A stretch of 64,000 nt of DNA. It comes from Stenotrophomonas sp. NA06056 (GTDB taxonomy: Bacteria > Pseudomonadota > Gammaproteobacteria > Xanthomonadales > Xanthomonadaceae). This document shows, in pieces, positions 28,735 to 37,418 of the stretch (position 1 is its first letter; each line of letters opens with the position of its first letter). The DNA lies in assembly GCF_013364355.1 (NCBI RefSeq), contig NZ_CP054931.1, positions 682,001 through 746,000 on the forward strand. The letters are read 5' to 3'. The notes under the pieces are model-generated. The model worked only from the letters and a program-made list of their open reading frames with translations, did not search any database and was not told where the DNA came from. The position numbers and the translations under genes are program-made.

Positions 28735-29529
28735 TCAGTTGCCGCGGCAATCCTTCAGCCACAGCACGCGGCCGATCTGGTCATAACTGTCGACCACACC
28801 GGTCAAGGTCACCTTCTCGCGCGGGCGCAGGGCCAGCGCATACGCAGCCTGGTTGGCGGCGAACGAACAGGAAATGGCCACGCGCTCGAAGTCGATGCTG
28901 CCATCGCTGGGCAGGTCGAAGCTGGTGTTGTAGGTACCCCCGCTGCGCAGCACCGTGGTGATGCGGCCGGTGATGGCGTAGGTCTTGCCCTTGTAGCGCG
29001 GCTCGACCGCAGCCGGGTTGTCCTTGTTCTGGTTGCGCAGCTGGAAGCCGAAGCGCTCAGCCGCGACGGTCACCACCGACGCCTGCGGGGCGGTCCTGGC
29101 TGCCTGTTCGCCGGCCTTGCCGGGCTTGATCTGGTTGAGCAGCTTGCACATTTCATCGCGCACGCCGTCGGCCGAAGCAATGGCACCCTTGTTGACTTTC
29201 ACCACCATGCCGACGGTGCCCTGGCCGCCTTCTGAGGTGGCGCTGATGATCATCGGAATCGGCTTGTGGGCCATGGTTTCCGGTTCTTCGATCAGCATGG
29301 AGCCGCCTTCCGCATCCTCGCTGAGGACATCCATGTTGGCATTCTTGGCAATTACCCGCATCTGGCCGATGGCGCTGGCCACGGTCAGGTCCGGCTGGGT
29401 GACCGACGAGGTGAAGGTGGTGCCGACGAAGGGATTGCCCTTCTTCTGGAAGTTGCTTTCGCAGGTCGCAGCGAAGGCCGGCGCAGCAGCGCCGCACAGC
29501 AGGGCAGCGATCAGGATCGGGTGCTTCAT
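28735..29529 (-). CDS. Secreted OB-fold-like protein of unknown function
   Basis: 264 residues with a signal peptide (MKHPILIAALLCGAAAPAFA) and an AAGGA ribosome binding site before the ATG at 29527-29529. Residues about 165-260 (RYKGKTYAITGRITTVLRSG, then REKVTLTGVVDSYDQIGRVL) look like the tRNA_anti-like OB-fold domain found in several lipid-associated or exported proteins. Residues 20-150 match nothing I recognise. Four Cys could form disulphides. It is not obviously linked to its neighbours. Confidence 0.72.
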   Translation of the reverse strand: MKHPILIAALLCGAAAPAFAATCESNFQKKGNPFVGTTFTSSVTQPDLTVASAIGQMRVIAKNANMDVLSEDAEGGSMLIEEPETMAHKPIPMIISATSEGGQGTVGMVVKVNKGAIASADGVRDEMCKLLNQIKPGKAGEQAARTAPQASVVTVAAERFGFQLRNQNKDNPAAVEPRYKGKTYAITGRITTVLRSGGTYNTSFDLPSDGSIDFERVAISCSFAANQAAYALALRPREKVTLTGVVDSYDQIGRVLWLKDCRGN

Positions 29530-29693
29530 GGTTACAGTCCTTGTGAAATGGCAGCACGGGCCCGGGCCTTGCGGCCGGGCAGTGTCGAATCTGGCTTGCG
29601 GCGACCCCTTTGCCCCGGGCCGGAGCCCGATTGTGGAGCGCTTCGGCGGTCGCCGCAATGCGCCCTGCGCTCCGCGCGGGGCGCAGGAGGGCT

Positions 29694-30950
29694 TCAACCC
29701 TCGAACGTCGGCAGCTTCTGCTTCACCGCGACATTCTTCAGCGTCACATACTTCGGCAGGCCATCGGTGCCATACGGAAGCGGCGCTTCGCCCTTGATCA
29801 ACGGCGACAGGTAGGCGCGCGCCTTGGCGGTGATGCCGAAGCCATCGCGACGGATGAAGCTGGCCGGCATCTTCTTCTCATGGTTGGCGATCTTCGACAG
29901 CGGTGCGGCTTCGATCTTCCAGCGATACGGCACATCGCTGCTGCGCACGATCACCGGCATCACTCCGTTCTGGCCCTTCAACGCCAGCTGCACGGCGGCC
30001 TTGCCGACCGCCTGTGCCTGCTCCCAGTCGGTTTTGCTGGCCAGGTGGCGGGCCGAGCGCTGCAGGTAGTCGGGCAGCGCCCAGTGCACCTTCAGACCCA
30101 GCTGGTCCTTGACCCGCCCGGCCAGGTGCGCGGCCACGCCGCCCAGCTGCGCATGGCCGAAGGAGTCCTTGCCGCCGCCGGCGTCGGCGACGAAGCGGCC
30201 GTCGGCGGTGGCGATGCCTTCCGAGGCCACCACCACGCAGTAGCCCACGCGTGCGACCACGGCCTTGACCTTGGCCAGGAACGCCGCCTCGTCATAGGCA
30301 CGTTCGGGCAGCAGGATGATGTGCGGGGCGTCGTCATCGCCGTTGCCAGCCAGGCCGGCAGCCGCGGCCAGCCAGCCGGCGTGGCGGCCCATCGCCTCAT
30401 AGATGAAGACACGGGTGGAGGTCTCGGCCATCGCCGCCACGTCCAGGGCCGCTTCGCGTACGGACACCGCCGTGTACTTGGCCGCCGAGCCGAAGCCGGG
30501 GCAGGTGTCGGTCACCGCCAGATCGTTGTCGATGGTCTTGGGTACGCCAATGCAGGTCAGGTCGTAGCCGGAGGCCTTGGCCAGCTGCGAGACCTTCAGC
30601 GCGGTATCGGCCGAGTCGTTGCCGCCGTTGTAGAGGAACCAGCGCACGTCGTGGGCGCGCAGGACCTCCAGCAGGCGGTCGTAACGGGCACGGTCGGCCT
30701 CCAGTGATTTCAGCTTGACCCGGCACGAGCCGAACGCGCCGCCGGGGGTGTGGGCCAGGGCGCGGATGGCCGCAGCACTCTCCTTGCTGGTGTCGATCAG
30801 CTCCTCGCGCAGGGCGCCGAGAATGCCGTTGCGCGCGGCCAGGACCTTGATTCCCTTGGCGCGGGCCTGTTCGATCACCGCCGCGGCAGTGGCGTTGATG
30901 ACGGCGGTGACGCCGCCGGACTGGGCGTAAAGGAGGGTGCCATTGCGCAT
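29694..30950 (-). CDS. pfp: Pyrophosphate-dependent 6-phosphofructokinase
   Basis: 418-residue PFK-fold enzyme converting fructose-6-phosphate and PPi to fructose-1,6-bisphosphate, reversibly. LLYAQSGGVTAVIN is the N-terminal nucleotide loop. The phosphoryl-donor site reads FLYNGGNDSADTAL where ATP enzymes have GGDGS. GVPKTIDNDL carries the Lys typical of PPi users (ATP enzymes have Gly). ATG at 30948-30950 is supported by AGCAGG upstream. It is divergent from adenylate kinase. Donor preference is inferred from these residues. Confidence 0.92.
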   Translation of the reverse strand: MRNGTLLYAQSGGVTAVINATAAAVIEQARAKGIKVLAARNGILGALREELIDTSKESAAAIRALAHTPGGAFGSCRVKLKSLEADRARYDRLLEVLRAHDVRWFLYNGGNDSADTALKVSQLAKASGYDLTCIGVPKTIDNDLAVTDTCPGFGSAAKYTAVSVREAALDVAAMAETSTRVFIYEAMGRHAGWLAAAAGLAGNGDDDAPHIILLPERAYDEAAFLAKVKAVVARVGYCVVVASEGIATADGRFVADAGGGKDSFGHAQLGGVAAHLAGRVKDQLGLKVHWALPDYLQRSARHLASKTDWEQAQAVGKAAVQLALKGQNGVMPVIVRSSDVPYRWKIEAAPLSKIANHEKKMPASFIRRDGFGITAKARAYLSPLIKGEAPLPYGTDGLPKYVTLKNVAVKQKLPTFEG

Positions 30951-31086
30951 GCTTTTACCTGCTCGGGGGAGGGGACATTGCAGGGACATTACCCGGATGC
31001 GCTAAAGTGGCGCTATTGCGGTGCAGCGATACCGGGCCGTCCGGGACGCGAACCTTCTTTATTTTCAACACGTTGGAGTCAGGTCA

Positions 31087-31650
31087 ATGCGATTGGTTCT
31101 GTTGGGACCGCCCGGTTCGGGCAAGGGGACACAGGCGACGCGCCTGAAGGAAAAGCTCGAGATCGCCCACATTTCCACTGGCGACATGCTGCGCGCGGAA
31201 ATCGCCGCCGGCTCCGAGCTGGGCAAGCAGGCCAAGTCGGTGATGGATGCCGGCAATCTGGTGTCCGATGAGATTCTGCTGGGTATGCTGAAGTCGCGCC
31301 TGGCCCAGGCCGATGTCGCCAAGGGCTTCATCCTGGACGGCTATCCGCGCAATGTGGCCCAGGCCAACGCGCTGGACGGCATGCTGGCTGAAATCGGCCA
31401 GCCGCTGGACGCTGTGGTGCAGCTGGACGTGGCCACTGAACTGCTGGTCGAGCGCATCGCTGGCCGTGCGCAGGAGCAGGGCCGCGCCGACGACAATCCG
31501 GAATCGGTGCGCAAGCGCCTGCAGGTCTACACCGAGCAGACCGCTCCGGTGGTCGACTTCTACGCCGGTCGTGGCACCCTGGCCCGCGTCGATGGCGTCG
31601 GCGAGCTGGACGAGATCGAAGCCCGCATCCTGGCCGCGATCAAGCGCTGA
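31087..31650 (+). CDS. adk: Adenylate kinase
   Basis: 187-residue kinase, ATP + AMP to 2 ADP. P-loop GPPGSGKGT (7-15), NMP-binding STGDMLRAEI and GFILDGYPRN. The length and the short LID (GRAQEQGRADDNPESVRKRL) place it in the compact adk group without a zinc-finger LID. ATG at 31087 follows GGAGTCAGGTCA. Confidence 0.96.
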   Translation: MRLVLLGPPGSGKGTQATRLKEKLEIAHISTGDMLRAEIAAGSELGKQAKSVMDAGNLVSDEILLGMLKSRLAQADVAKGFILDGYPRNVAQANALDGMLAEIGQPLDAVVQLDVATELLVERIAGRAQEQGRADDNPESVRKRLQVYTEQTAPVVDFYAGRGTLARVDGVGELDEIEARILAAIKR

Positions 31651-31978
31651 CCTGCCTGGCCGGTCGATGCCGGCCACCGCAGGCGCAAAAAAAACAGGCC
31701 TGATCCGCGAGGATCAGGCCTGTTTCGTTTCATAGGTGCCAGCAAAGGGCTTGCTCAGGGCCCCCACAGCATGAGCTCCCTTGGGGATGGCCTCTTGGGG
31801 AGTAGGACCGGTTCGGGTACTGCGGCTGGCATCCTGAATTGTGTCCGGGTTCACAGAACATCGCTATCGGGAATTCCCTGACATGTGATTGGAGTTTTCT
31901 CACAGTGACTGTAGGGGTTCTCTTACCCCGTTGCCGACAATGGCCCTATACAGCCGTGATCAGTCACAATCCCCGGTC
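31651..31978. other. Intergenic region adk-mpl
   Basis: After the adk terminator the stretch 31731-31978 has no gene, palindrome or repeat that I can support. It probably holds the mpl promoter; no convincing -35/-10 pair is visible. Confidence 0.5.
31692..31730 (+). terminator. Rho-independent terminator of adk
   Basis: AAACAGGCCTGATCC-GCGA-GGATCAGGCCTGTTT followed by CGTTT. Confidence 0.9.
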
Positions 31979-33343
31979 ATGAGCAGCGTACATATCCTTG
32001 CAATCGCCGGCACCTTCATGGGTGGCGTGGCCGCCCTGGCGCGGGAACTGGGCCATAAGGTCAGTGGCAGCGACCAGGCCATCTATCCGCCGATGTCGAC
32101 CCAGCTCGAGCAGCTGGGCATCACCCTGGACCAGGGCTACCGCGCCGACAGCGTGCCGGAGGGCACCGGACAGGTGGTGATCGGCAACGCACTGTCACGC
32201 GGCAACCCGGCCGTGGAAGCCGTCCTGGATGCCGGCCAGCGCTACATTTCCGGCGCCCAGTGGCTGTCCGAACAGGTCCTGCCGGGCCGCGACACCCTGG
32301 CCGTGGCCGGCACCCATGGCAAGACCACCACCACCACCATCCTGACCTGGCTGCTGGAAAGCGCCGGCCGTTCGCCGGGCTTCCTGATCGGCGGCGTGGC
32401 CGAGGACTTCGGCGTGTCCGCGCGGTTGGGCCAGGGCCGTGAATTCGTCGTCGAAGCCGATGAGTACGACACCGCGTTCTTCGACAAGCGCAGCAAGTTC
32501 GTGCACTACCGGCCGCTGGTGGCGATCCTCAACAACCTCGAATACGACCACGCCGACATCTTCCCCGATGTGGCGGCGATCCAGCGCCAGTTCCACCACC
32601 TGGTGCGTACCGTACCGGCGCGCGGCCGCCTGATCGTCAACGGCGAAGACGCGCACCTGGCCGAAGTGCTGGCGATGGGCTGCTGGACCCCGATCGAACG
32701 CTTCGGCTTCGACCCTGCGCTGGAGTGGCATGCCGAGCTGCTGGCCGCCGATGGCAGCGCGTTCCGCGTCCATCATCGTGGGCAGGCGCTGGGCGATGTG
32801 CACTGGTCGCTGCTGGGCCGGCACAACGTACTCAACGGCCTGGCGGCGCTGGCCGCCGCGCACGCCGTGGGTGTCGCGCCGGCCGAGGTGATCCCGGCGC
32901 TGGCACGCTTCCGCAGCGTCAAGCGCCGCATGGAAGTGATCGGCAACCACGATGGCATCACCGTCTACGACGATTTCGCCCATCACCCGACCGCGATTGC
33001 CACCACCCTTGAAGGCCTGCGCGCCAAGGTCGGTGATGCGCGCATCGTGGTGGCGATGGAGCCGCGCAGCAATTCGATGCGGCTGGGCGCCCACGCCCAG
33101 GCGCTGGCGCCGTCATTGGCGCTGGCCGATGAGGTGGTGTTCCTGCACCGCCCGGAGCTGGCCTGGGACGCGGCAACGGTGATCGCGGCGGTGCGTGGAC
33201 AGGCACACGCGGTGGCCGATACCGATGCGTTGTTGGCGCAGCTGCAGTCCGACGTGCGCAGCGGCGACCATGTGGTGTTCATGTCCAACGGTGGCTTCGA
33301 CGGCGCGCCGCGCCGCTTCCTGGCAGGACTGCAGGCACGATGA
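31979..33343 (+). CDS. mpl: UDP-N-acetylmuramate:L-Ala-gamma-D-Glu-meso-DAP ligase
   Basis: Attaches recycled murein tripeptide to UDP-MurNAc in the cytoplasm. The 454-residue product has the Mur-ligase order: N-terminal UDP-binding domain (HILAIAGTFMGGVAALAREL), ATP loop VAGTHGKTTTTTILTWLLES, central EADEYDTAFFDKRSKF (Mpl-specific) and C-terminal YDDFAHHPTAIATTLEGLR with the DAP-related block. ATG at 31979 gives the standard N-terminus. It overlaps the next gene by ATGA (33340-33343). Confidence 0.96.
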   Translation: MSSVHILAIAGTFMGGVAALARELGHKVSGSDQAIYPPMSTQLEQLGITLDQGYRADSVPEGTGQVVIGNALSRGNPAVEAVLDAGQRYISGAQWLSEQVLPGRDTLAVAGTHGKTTTTTILTWLLESAGRSPGFLIGGVAEDFGVSARLGQGREFVVEADEYDTAFFDKRSKFVHYRPLVAILNNLEYDHADIFPDVAAIQRQFHHLVRTVPARGRLIVNGEDAHLAEVLAMGCWTPIERFGFDPALEWHAELLAADGSAFRVHHRGQALGDVHWSLLGRHNVLNGLAALAAAHAVGVAPAEVIPALARFRSVKRRMEVIGNHDGITVYDDFAHHPTAIATTLEGLRAKVGDARIVVAMEPRSNSMRLGAHAQALAPSLALADEVVFLHRPELAWDAATVIAAVRGQAHAVADTDALLAQLQSDVRSGDHVVFMSNGGFDGAPRRFLAGLQAR

Positions 33344-33918
33344 GCGGCGAGGATTCGCTGCCGCTGTTCCCGCTGCATACGACGCTGCTGCCGGGCGCGG
33401 CCATCGGCCTGCGCGTGTTCGAGCCACGCTACCTGGATCTGGTCCGCGAAACCGGCCGCAGTGGCGAAGGCTTCGGTGTCTGCCTGATCCTGGAAGGCCA
33501 AGAAGTGGGTGCACCGGCAACGCCGGCCGCCTTCGGCGTGCAGGTGAAGATCGAGGATTTCGATGTCGGTGCCGACGGCGTGCTGCAGCTGCGATTGCGC
33601 GGTACCCGCCGTTTCCATGTCGAGCGTACACGCGTGCGCGACAACGGGCTGGTGGTTGCCGACGTGCGCTGGTGCGATGAGGATCCCGATGACGAACTGC
33701 GTCCGCAGCACGCGCTGCTGGCGACGGTACTGGACCACATCATCGAGCAGGCGGGCACGGCGTTCGCACCGGCCACGCCGGCATTGATGGACCAGGCCAG
33801 CTGGGTCAGCTGGAGGCTGGCCGAGCTGTTGCCGCTGAGCGAACAGCAGCGGCTGCAACTGCTGCAGCTGGACGACCCGCACCAGCGCCTGCAGCAGCTG
33901 CTGGGCTGGATGCCGTAG
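33340..33918 (+). CDS. LonN-domain (Lon substrate-binding-like) protein
   Basis: 192 residues. The LON substrate-binding domain alone, without ATPase or protease: LPLFPLHTTLLPGAAIGLRV, FEPRYLDLV, FGVCLILEG. This is the YcbX/cereblon-like stand-alone form whose role in bacteria is not settled. Translationally coupled to mpl. Confidence 0.88.
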   Translation: MSGEDSLPLFPLHTTLLPGAAIGLRVFEPRYLDLVRETGRSGEGFGVCLILEGQEVGAPATPAAFGVQVKIEDFDVGADGVLQLRLRGTRRFHVERTRVRDNGLVVADVRWCDEDPDDELRPQHALLATVLDHIIEQAGTAFAPATPALMDQASWVSWRLAELLPLSEQQRLQLLQLDDPHQRLQQLLGWMP

Positions 33919-33921
33919 AAG

Positions 33922-34045
33922 CTATCCACGCATGGCGTGGATCTACTGGAACCCGCATCCACGCACGGCGTGGATCTATCGGAACCCGCATCCACGCATG
34001 GCGTGGATCTACTGGAACCCGCATCCACGCATGGCGTGGATCTAC
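33922..34045 (-). repeat. Tandem run of four SMAG palindromes
   Basis: Copies at 33922-33945, 33955-33979, 33987-34012 and 34020-34045, all in the same orientation with a period of about 33 nt and a shared spacer TGGAACCCGC. The second copy is changed at the loop and head. Confidence 0.9.
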
Positions 34046-34046
34046 T

Positions 34047-34115
34047 GTAGAGCCGAGCCTATGCTCGGCTGCTCTTCGTGGGATTTATCAAGCGGAGCAT
34101 GGGCTCGGCTCTACA
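34047..34115. repeat. Inverted SMAG dimer
   Basis: GTAG-headed stem AGCCGAGC/GCTCGGCT at 34047-34070 and a nearly perfect inverted partner at 34093-34115 end in CTAC. Either two short hairpins or one long hairpin can form. Confidence 0.87.
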
Positions 34116-34140
34116 GTGAGTGATCGCGCACCGATACCTG

Positions 34141-36138
34141 TCAGGGCGCCGTTGCCTTCAGGCGCAGCACCGGCAGGCCGGTCTCCGGGTGCATCGCTTC
34201 CTGCTGAGGCAGCGCCTGCACCGCTTCCTTCACCGCGTTCAACGCCGGATCAATCCCACGCACGGGGTGCCACATGCCGATCCACTGGAAGTGACGCTCG
34301 TAGCGCAGGGTCTGCGCGCTGCCCAGCCACAACGGGGTGTCGCCCGGCTGCAGCTGCGCCGGAGCCTGCCACAGGCGGAGCACGTAGCGCTCATCGGCCT
34401 GCGCGCCCTGGCGCACCATCAGCAGCGCTTCGACGCGCGTATCCAGCGTCGCCGGCAGCACCGGCAGTTCGTCGGCGCCGGTGTTCTTGTCCAGCATCAA
34501 CAGGGCTTCCTGCCAGCCAGCCTGTGCCTGCACCTGCCAGCCGCGCGCTTCCAGCTGCGCCTGCAGCGGTGCCAACGGCCCGGCCACCTGCACATCCAGC
34601 GGCCAGCGCTGGTCATCGTCGAATTCGTTGCGGCGTGCCGGCAGTTTCGCCCAGTCGTGCTGCCACCAGGCCTGCGCGTCCATCGCCAGCGGCGCAGGCA
34701 GGGTCGGCTCGAAGCGTTCCAGCTTGATGGCGATGTTGCGCGGCGCGTACCACATCGCCGCCACCGCGAAGACGCCGTAGAACAGCCAGGCAACCGGCTT
34801 GACCCAGAACGAGCGGTTGAAGCGGCGGCGGTAGGCGATGCCGAGCACCAGCAGCCAGAAGGTGCCGAACAACATGCCGCCGATGACGTCGCTCAGCCAG
34901 TGCGCGCCCAGGTACAGGCGCGAGAAGCCGATCAGGCTGACCACGATGCCCGACACCAGGTAGGGCCAGACACGGGTGCGGCCGGGCATTTCGCGGGCGA
35001 TCAGCACCGCGAAGAAGCCGAAGGTGATGGTGGCCATGGTCACCGACACCGACGGGAAGCCGAAGCCACTGCTGGCATCGATCGGGCGCACCACATCGAC
35101 GGTGGCGCCGAGCAGTTTGGTCAGGGCCAGGCCGAAGGCCAATGCGGCAAGCCAATGTGCAGCCGCCATCCAGCGCCGGCGCCACACCAGGTAGCCCATT
35201 GCCGCAGCGGTTGCCGGCAGCAGCACCTGCCATGCGCCCAGCGAGGCCAAGGCGGCCATCGGGTAGTCGGCCAGCGGATTGCGCAGGGCCAGCATGGCCT
35301 GGTGCACCAGCAGGTCCACCGCCAGGGGCTCGCCGTGGGCGACCACCACGGTCAACAGGGCGAACCAGCCCCAACCCAACAGCAGCAGCATCAACGCCAG
35401 CATCGCCAACGGCACCGACTCGCGGCGCTTCGGGTCGAGCACGCCGACGGTATAGCGGCCCAGTGTCGGGTGCCGGTTGGACCAGTCGAGCAGGCGTGCC
35501 AACCAGTTGTCCATGCGCGCGGCCGACCAGCGATAGCCGTACAGCACGATGGCCCAGACCAGGCTGAGGATCACCGCCAGCAGGCCCGCCACCACGACCA
35601 GCCGGCCGGCAACAGCGGCAACGGCGTCATAGGCTTCGCCGAGGATCCAGCCCGGGGCCAGGAACAGCACGGCCCAGGAAATACTGGCGATGCCGCTGGC
35701 CTGCACATAGCGGCTGGCGGGCATCTTCATCATGCCAGCGATGGCGGGCACGAATGGCCGGATGGCACCGACATAGCGGGCGATCAGGATGCTCTTGAAT
35801 GCATTGCGGCGGAACAGGTTCTCGCCGCGGTCGAGCAGCTGTGGATAGCGGCTGAACGGCCAGACGCCGCGCAGGCGGTCGCCCCAGCGCCGGCCTATCC
35901 AGTAGCTGATGCCATCACCGGCGAACGCGCCCAGCGCTGCGGCCGCAACCGCGTACGGCCCGGAGATCTGCCCAAGGCCGATGAACACGCCGACGGCGAA
36001 CAGCAACGGCAGCGCCGGCACGATGGCGCCAAGAATGATGACCGCATCGCAGAAGGCGATCAGAAAGATGACCGCACCCGCCAACACGGGATGAGCGGCA
36101 ATCCACGCGAGGGTGGCGTCGATCCATGAAGAGTCCAT
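34141..36138 (-). CDS. Fusion protein: DedA domain + PAP2 phosphatase + LssY-like C-domain
   Basis: 665 residues, inner membrane. Residues about 1-190 are a DedA/VTT domain (GAFAGDGISYWIGRRWGDRL, ARYVGAIRPFVPAIAGMMKM). Residues about 255-455 are a PAP2/type-2 phosphatidic-acid phosphatase: KLLGATVDVVRP (variant of KXXXXXXRP), GFGFPSVSVTMAT (PSXH with Val instead of His) and SRLYLGAHWLSDVIGG. Residues about 490-665 resemble the LssY C-terminal domain. ATG at 36136-36138 starts directly before the first helix. DedA flippases and PAP2 phosphatases both act on undecaprenyl or phosphatidyl lipids. The PSVS instead of PSGH variant deserves note. Confidence 0.87.
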   Translation of the reverse strand: MDSSWIDATLAWIAAHPVLAGAVIFLIAFCDAVIILGAIVPALPLLFAVGVFIGLGQISGPYAVAAAALGAFAGDGISYWIGRRWGDRLRGVWPFSRYPQLLDRGENLFRRNAFKSILIARYVGAIRPFVPAIAGMMKMPASRYVQASGIASISWAVLFLAPGWILGEAYDAVAAVAGRLVVVAGLLAVILSLVWAIVLYGYRWSAARMDNWLARLLDWSNRHPTLGRYTVGVLDPKRRESVPLAMLALMLLLLGWGWFALLTVVVAHGEPLAVDLLVHQAMLALRNPLADYPMAALASLGAWQVLLPATAAAMGYLVWRRRWMAAAHWLAALAFGLALTKLLGATVDVVRPIDASSGFGFPSVSVTMATITFGFFAVLIAREMPGRTRVWPYLVSGIVVSLIGFSRLYLGAHWLSDVIGGMLFGTFWLLVLGIAYRRRFNRSFWVKPVAWLFYGVFAVAAMWYAPRNIAIKLERFEPTLPAPLAMDAQAWWQHDWAKLPARRNEFDDDQRWPLDVQVAGPLAPLQAQLEARGWQVQAQAGWQEALLMLDKNTGADELPVLPATLDTRVEALLMVRQGAQADERYVLRLWQAPAQLQPGDTPLWLGSAQTLRYERHFQWIGMWHPVRGIDPALNAVKEAVQALPQQEAMHPETGLPVLRLKATAP

Positions 36139-36223
36139 TTCCCGATTATAGAGGCGTGAAGGTGACTGGTTCCCAGCCGCTTGGTGACCGTTTGCAACCG
36201 ACGCCATCGCCTAGAATGTCGCC

Positions 36224-36886
36224 ATGCCTGTATCCAACGACACGCCAACGCATGCACTGAAGGCCGACAGCTTTGGCCGGATCCTCCTTGTGCAGGGCCC
36301 CGAAGGCCCCTTCGTCCGCCGCGATCTGGGGGCCACGCCGCTGTGGCTGCGGCTGCCTGCGTGGTGGCTGGCGCGGCGTGAAGCGCGCGCGCTGAAGCAC
36401 ATCCACGGAATGGCTGACGTGCCGCAACTGCTGGACTGGAATGGCCACCATCTCGACCGCAGCTTCATGGCCGGCGACGCGATGTACCAGCGCCCGCCGC
36501 GCGGCGACGTGGCCTGGTTCGGTGCTGCGCGGCGCCTGCTGCAGCAGCTGCACCGGCGCGGTGTGGCCCACAACGATCTGGCCAAGGAAGCCAATTGGCT
36601 GGTGACCGAGGACGGTCGTCCGGCCCTGATCGATTTCCAGCTGGCGGTGATCGGCAACCCGCGTTCGCGCTGGATGCGCCTGCTGGCGCGCGAAGACCTG
36701 CGTCACCTGCTCAAGCACAAGCGCATGTACTGCCGGGCGTCGCTGACGCCGGTGGAGAAGCGCGTGCTCAAGCGCACGTCCTGGGTGCGCGATCTCTGGT
36801 TCGCCACCGGCAAGCCGGTCTATCGCTTCGTCACCCGCCGCATCCTGCATTGGGAAGACAACGAAGGGCAGGGCCCCAAGCCGTGA
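36224..36886 (+). CDS. Small RIO/Kdo-like protein kinase
   Basis: 220 residues. Kinase-like C-lobe: catalytic loop GVAHNDLAKEANWLV (HxDLxxxN variant, about 112-126) and metal loop ALIDFQLAVIG (DFQ for DFG). The N-lobe is short with Arg-rich helices and no clear glycine loop. Such proteins are annotated as serine/threonine or lipopolysaccharide kinases. The GTG start of the next gene overlaps its stop (GTGA), so the two are coupled. The substrate is unknown. Confidence 0.8.
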   Translation: MPVSNDTPTHALKADSFGRILLVQGPEGPFVRRDLGATPLWLRLPAWWLARREARALKHIHGMADVPQLLDWNGHHLDRSFMAGDAMYQRPPRGDVAWFGAARRLLQQLHRRGVAHNDLAKEANWLVTEDGRPALIDFQLAVIGNPRSRWMRLLAREDLRHLLKHKRMYCRASLTPVEKRVLKRTSWVRDLWFATGKPVYRFVTRRILHWEDNEGQGPKP

Positions 36887-37371
36887 GCGCACTGCTGAGC
36901 GAAGACAGCGTCCTGCGTTCGCAACTGCCGGGTGCCGATTTCGTCCATGCCTGCCGGGAGGCTGCGCCGCGCAATGGGCGTTCGGCGCTGCAGGCCTACC
37001 GTGATATGGCAGCGACGGTCCCGGGTTGGTTCGACGGGCTGATGGGCATGCGCAACCGTGGCATGCGGCTGCTGGGCATGAAGGATCTCGGCTCACTGCG
37101 CGCGGTGCAGCAGACCGTCGATCCACAGCCTGGTCAACGCCTCGGCATCTTCACCCTGCAGGCGCTGAGCGAAGATGCCATCGTGCTGGAAGACGACGAC
37201 CGCCATCTGCGCGTGCAACTGGCGCTGCAGTGGCATGGCGATGCGTTGGAAGTGGCGACGGTGGTGCACACCCACAACGCATTTGGTCGCCTGTACATGC
37301 TGCCGGTTGCGCCGGTGCATCGCTGGATCGCGCCGCACCTGCTGAACAAGCAGATTCGCGGGTATCAGTAG
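36883..37371 (+). CDS. DUF2867-family protein
   Basis: 162 residues from GTG 36883. Features: a helical N-part (RDMAATVPGWFDGLMGMRNR), a beta-rich middle (LGIFTLQALSEDAIVLEDDD, LRVQLALQWHGDALEVATVV) and the C-terminal VHTHNAFGRLYMLPVAPVHR typical of DUF2867. The role is unknown. Coupled to the kinase gene. The stop TAG is the TAG of a SMAG head (37368-37371), preceded by CAG. Confidence 0.8.
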   Translation: MSALLSEDSVLRSQLPGADFVHACREAAPRNGRSALQAYRDMAATVPGWFDGLMGMRNRGMRLLGMKDLGSLRAVQQTVDPQPGQRLGIFTLQALSEDAIVLEDDDRHLRVQLALQWHGDALEVATVVHTHNAFGRLYMLPVAPVHRWIAPHLLNKQIRGYQ

Positions 37372-37392
37372 ATCCACGGCATGCGTGGATGC
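37368..37392 (+). repeat. SMAG palindrome overlapping a stop codon
   Basis: GTAG head then ATCCACGGCATGCGTGGAT; the TAG is the stop codon of the DUF2867 gene. Confidence 0.85.
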
Positions 37393-37418
37393 ACTTCGCA
37401 GCATGGCCCGGCGAGCCC

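Noticed and set aside
31731..31978. Possible small RNA or gene before mpl
   Set aside because: No conserved fold, terminator or reading frame with a plausible start; left as plain intergenic DNA.
33922..34045. CRISPR-like tandem run with a 33-nt period
   Set aside because: Spacers are identical instead of unique, the unit is a SMAG palindrome found singly elsewhere in the window, and no cas gene is present.
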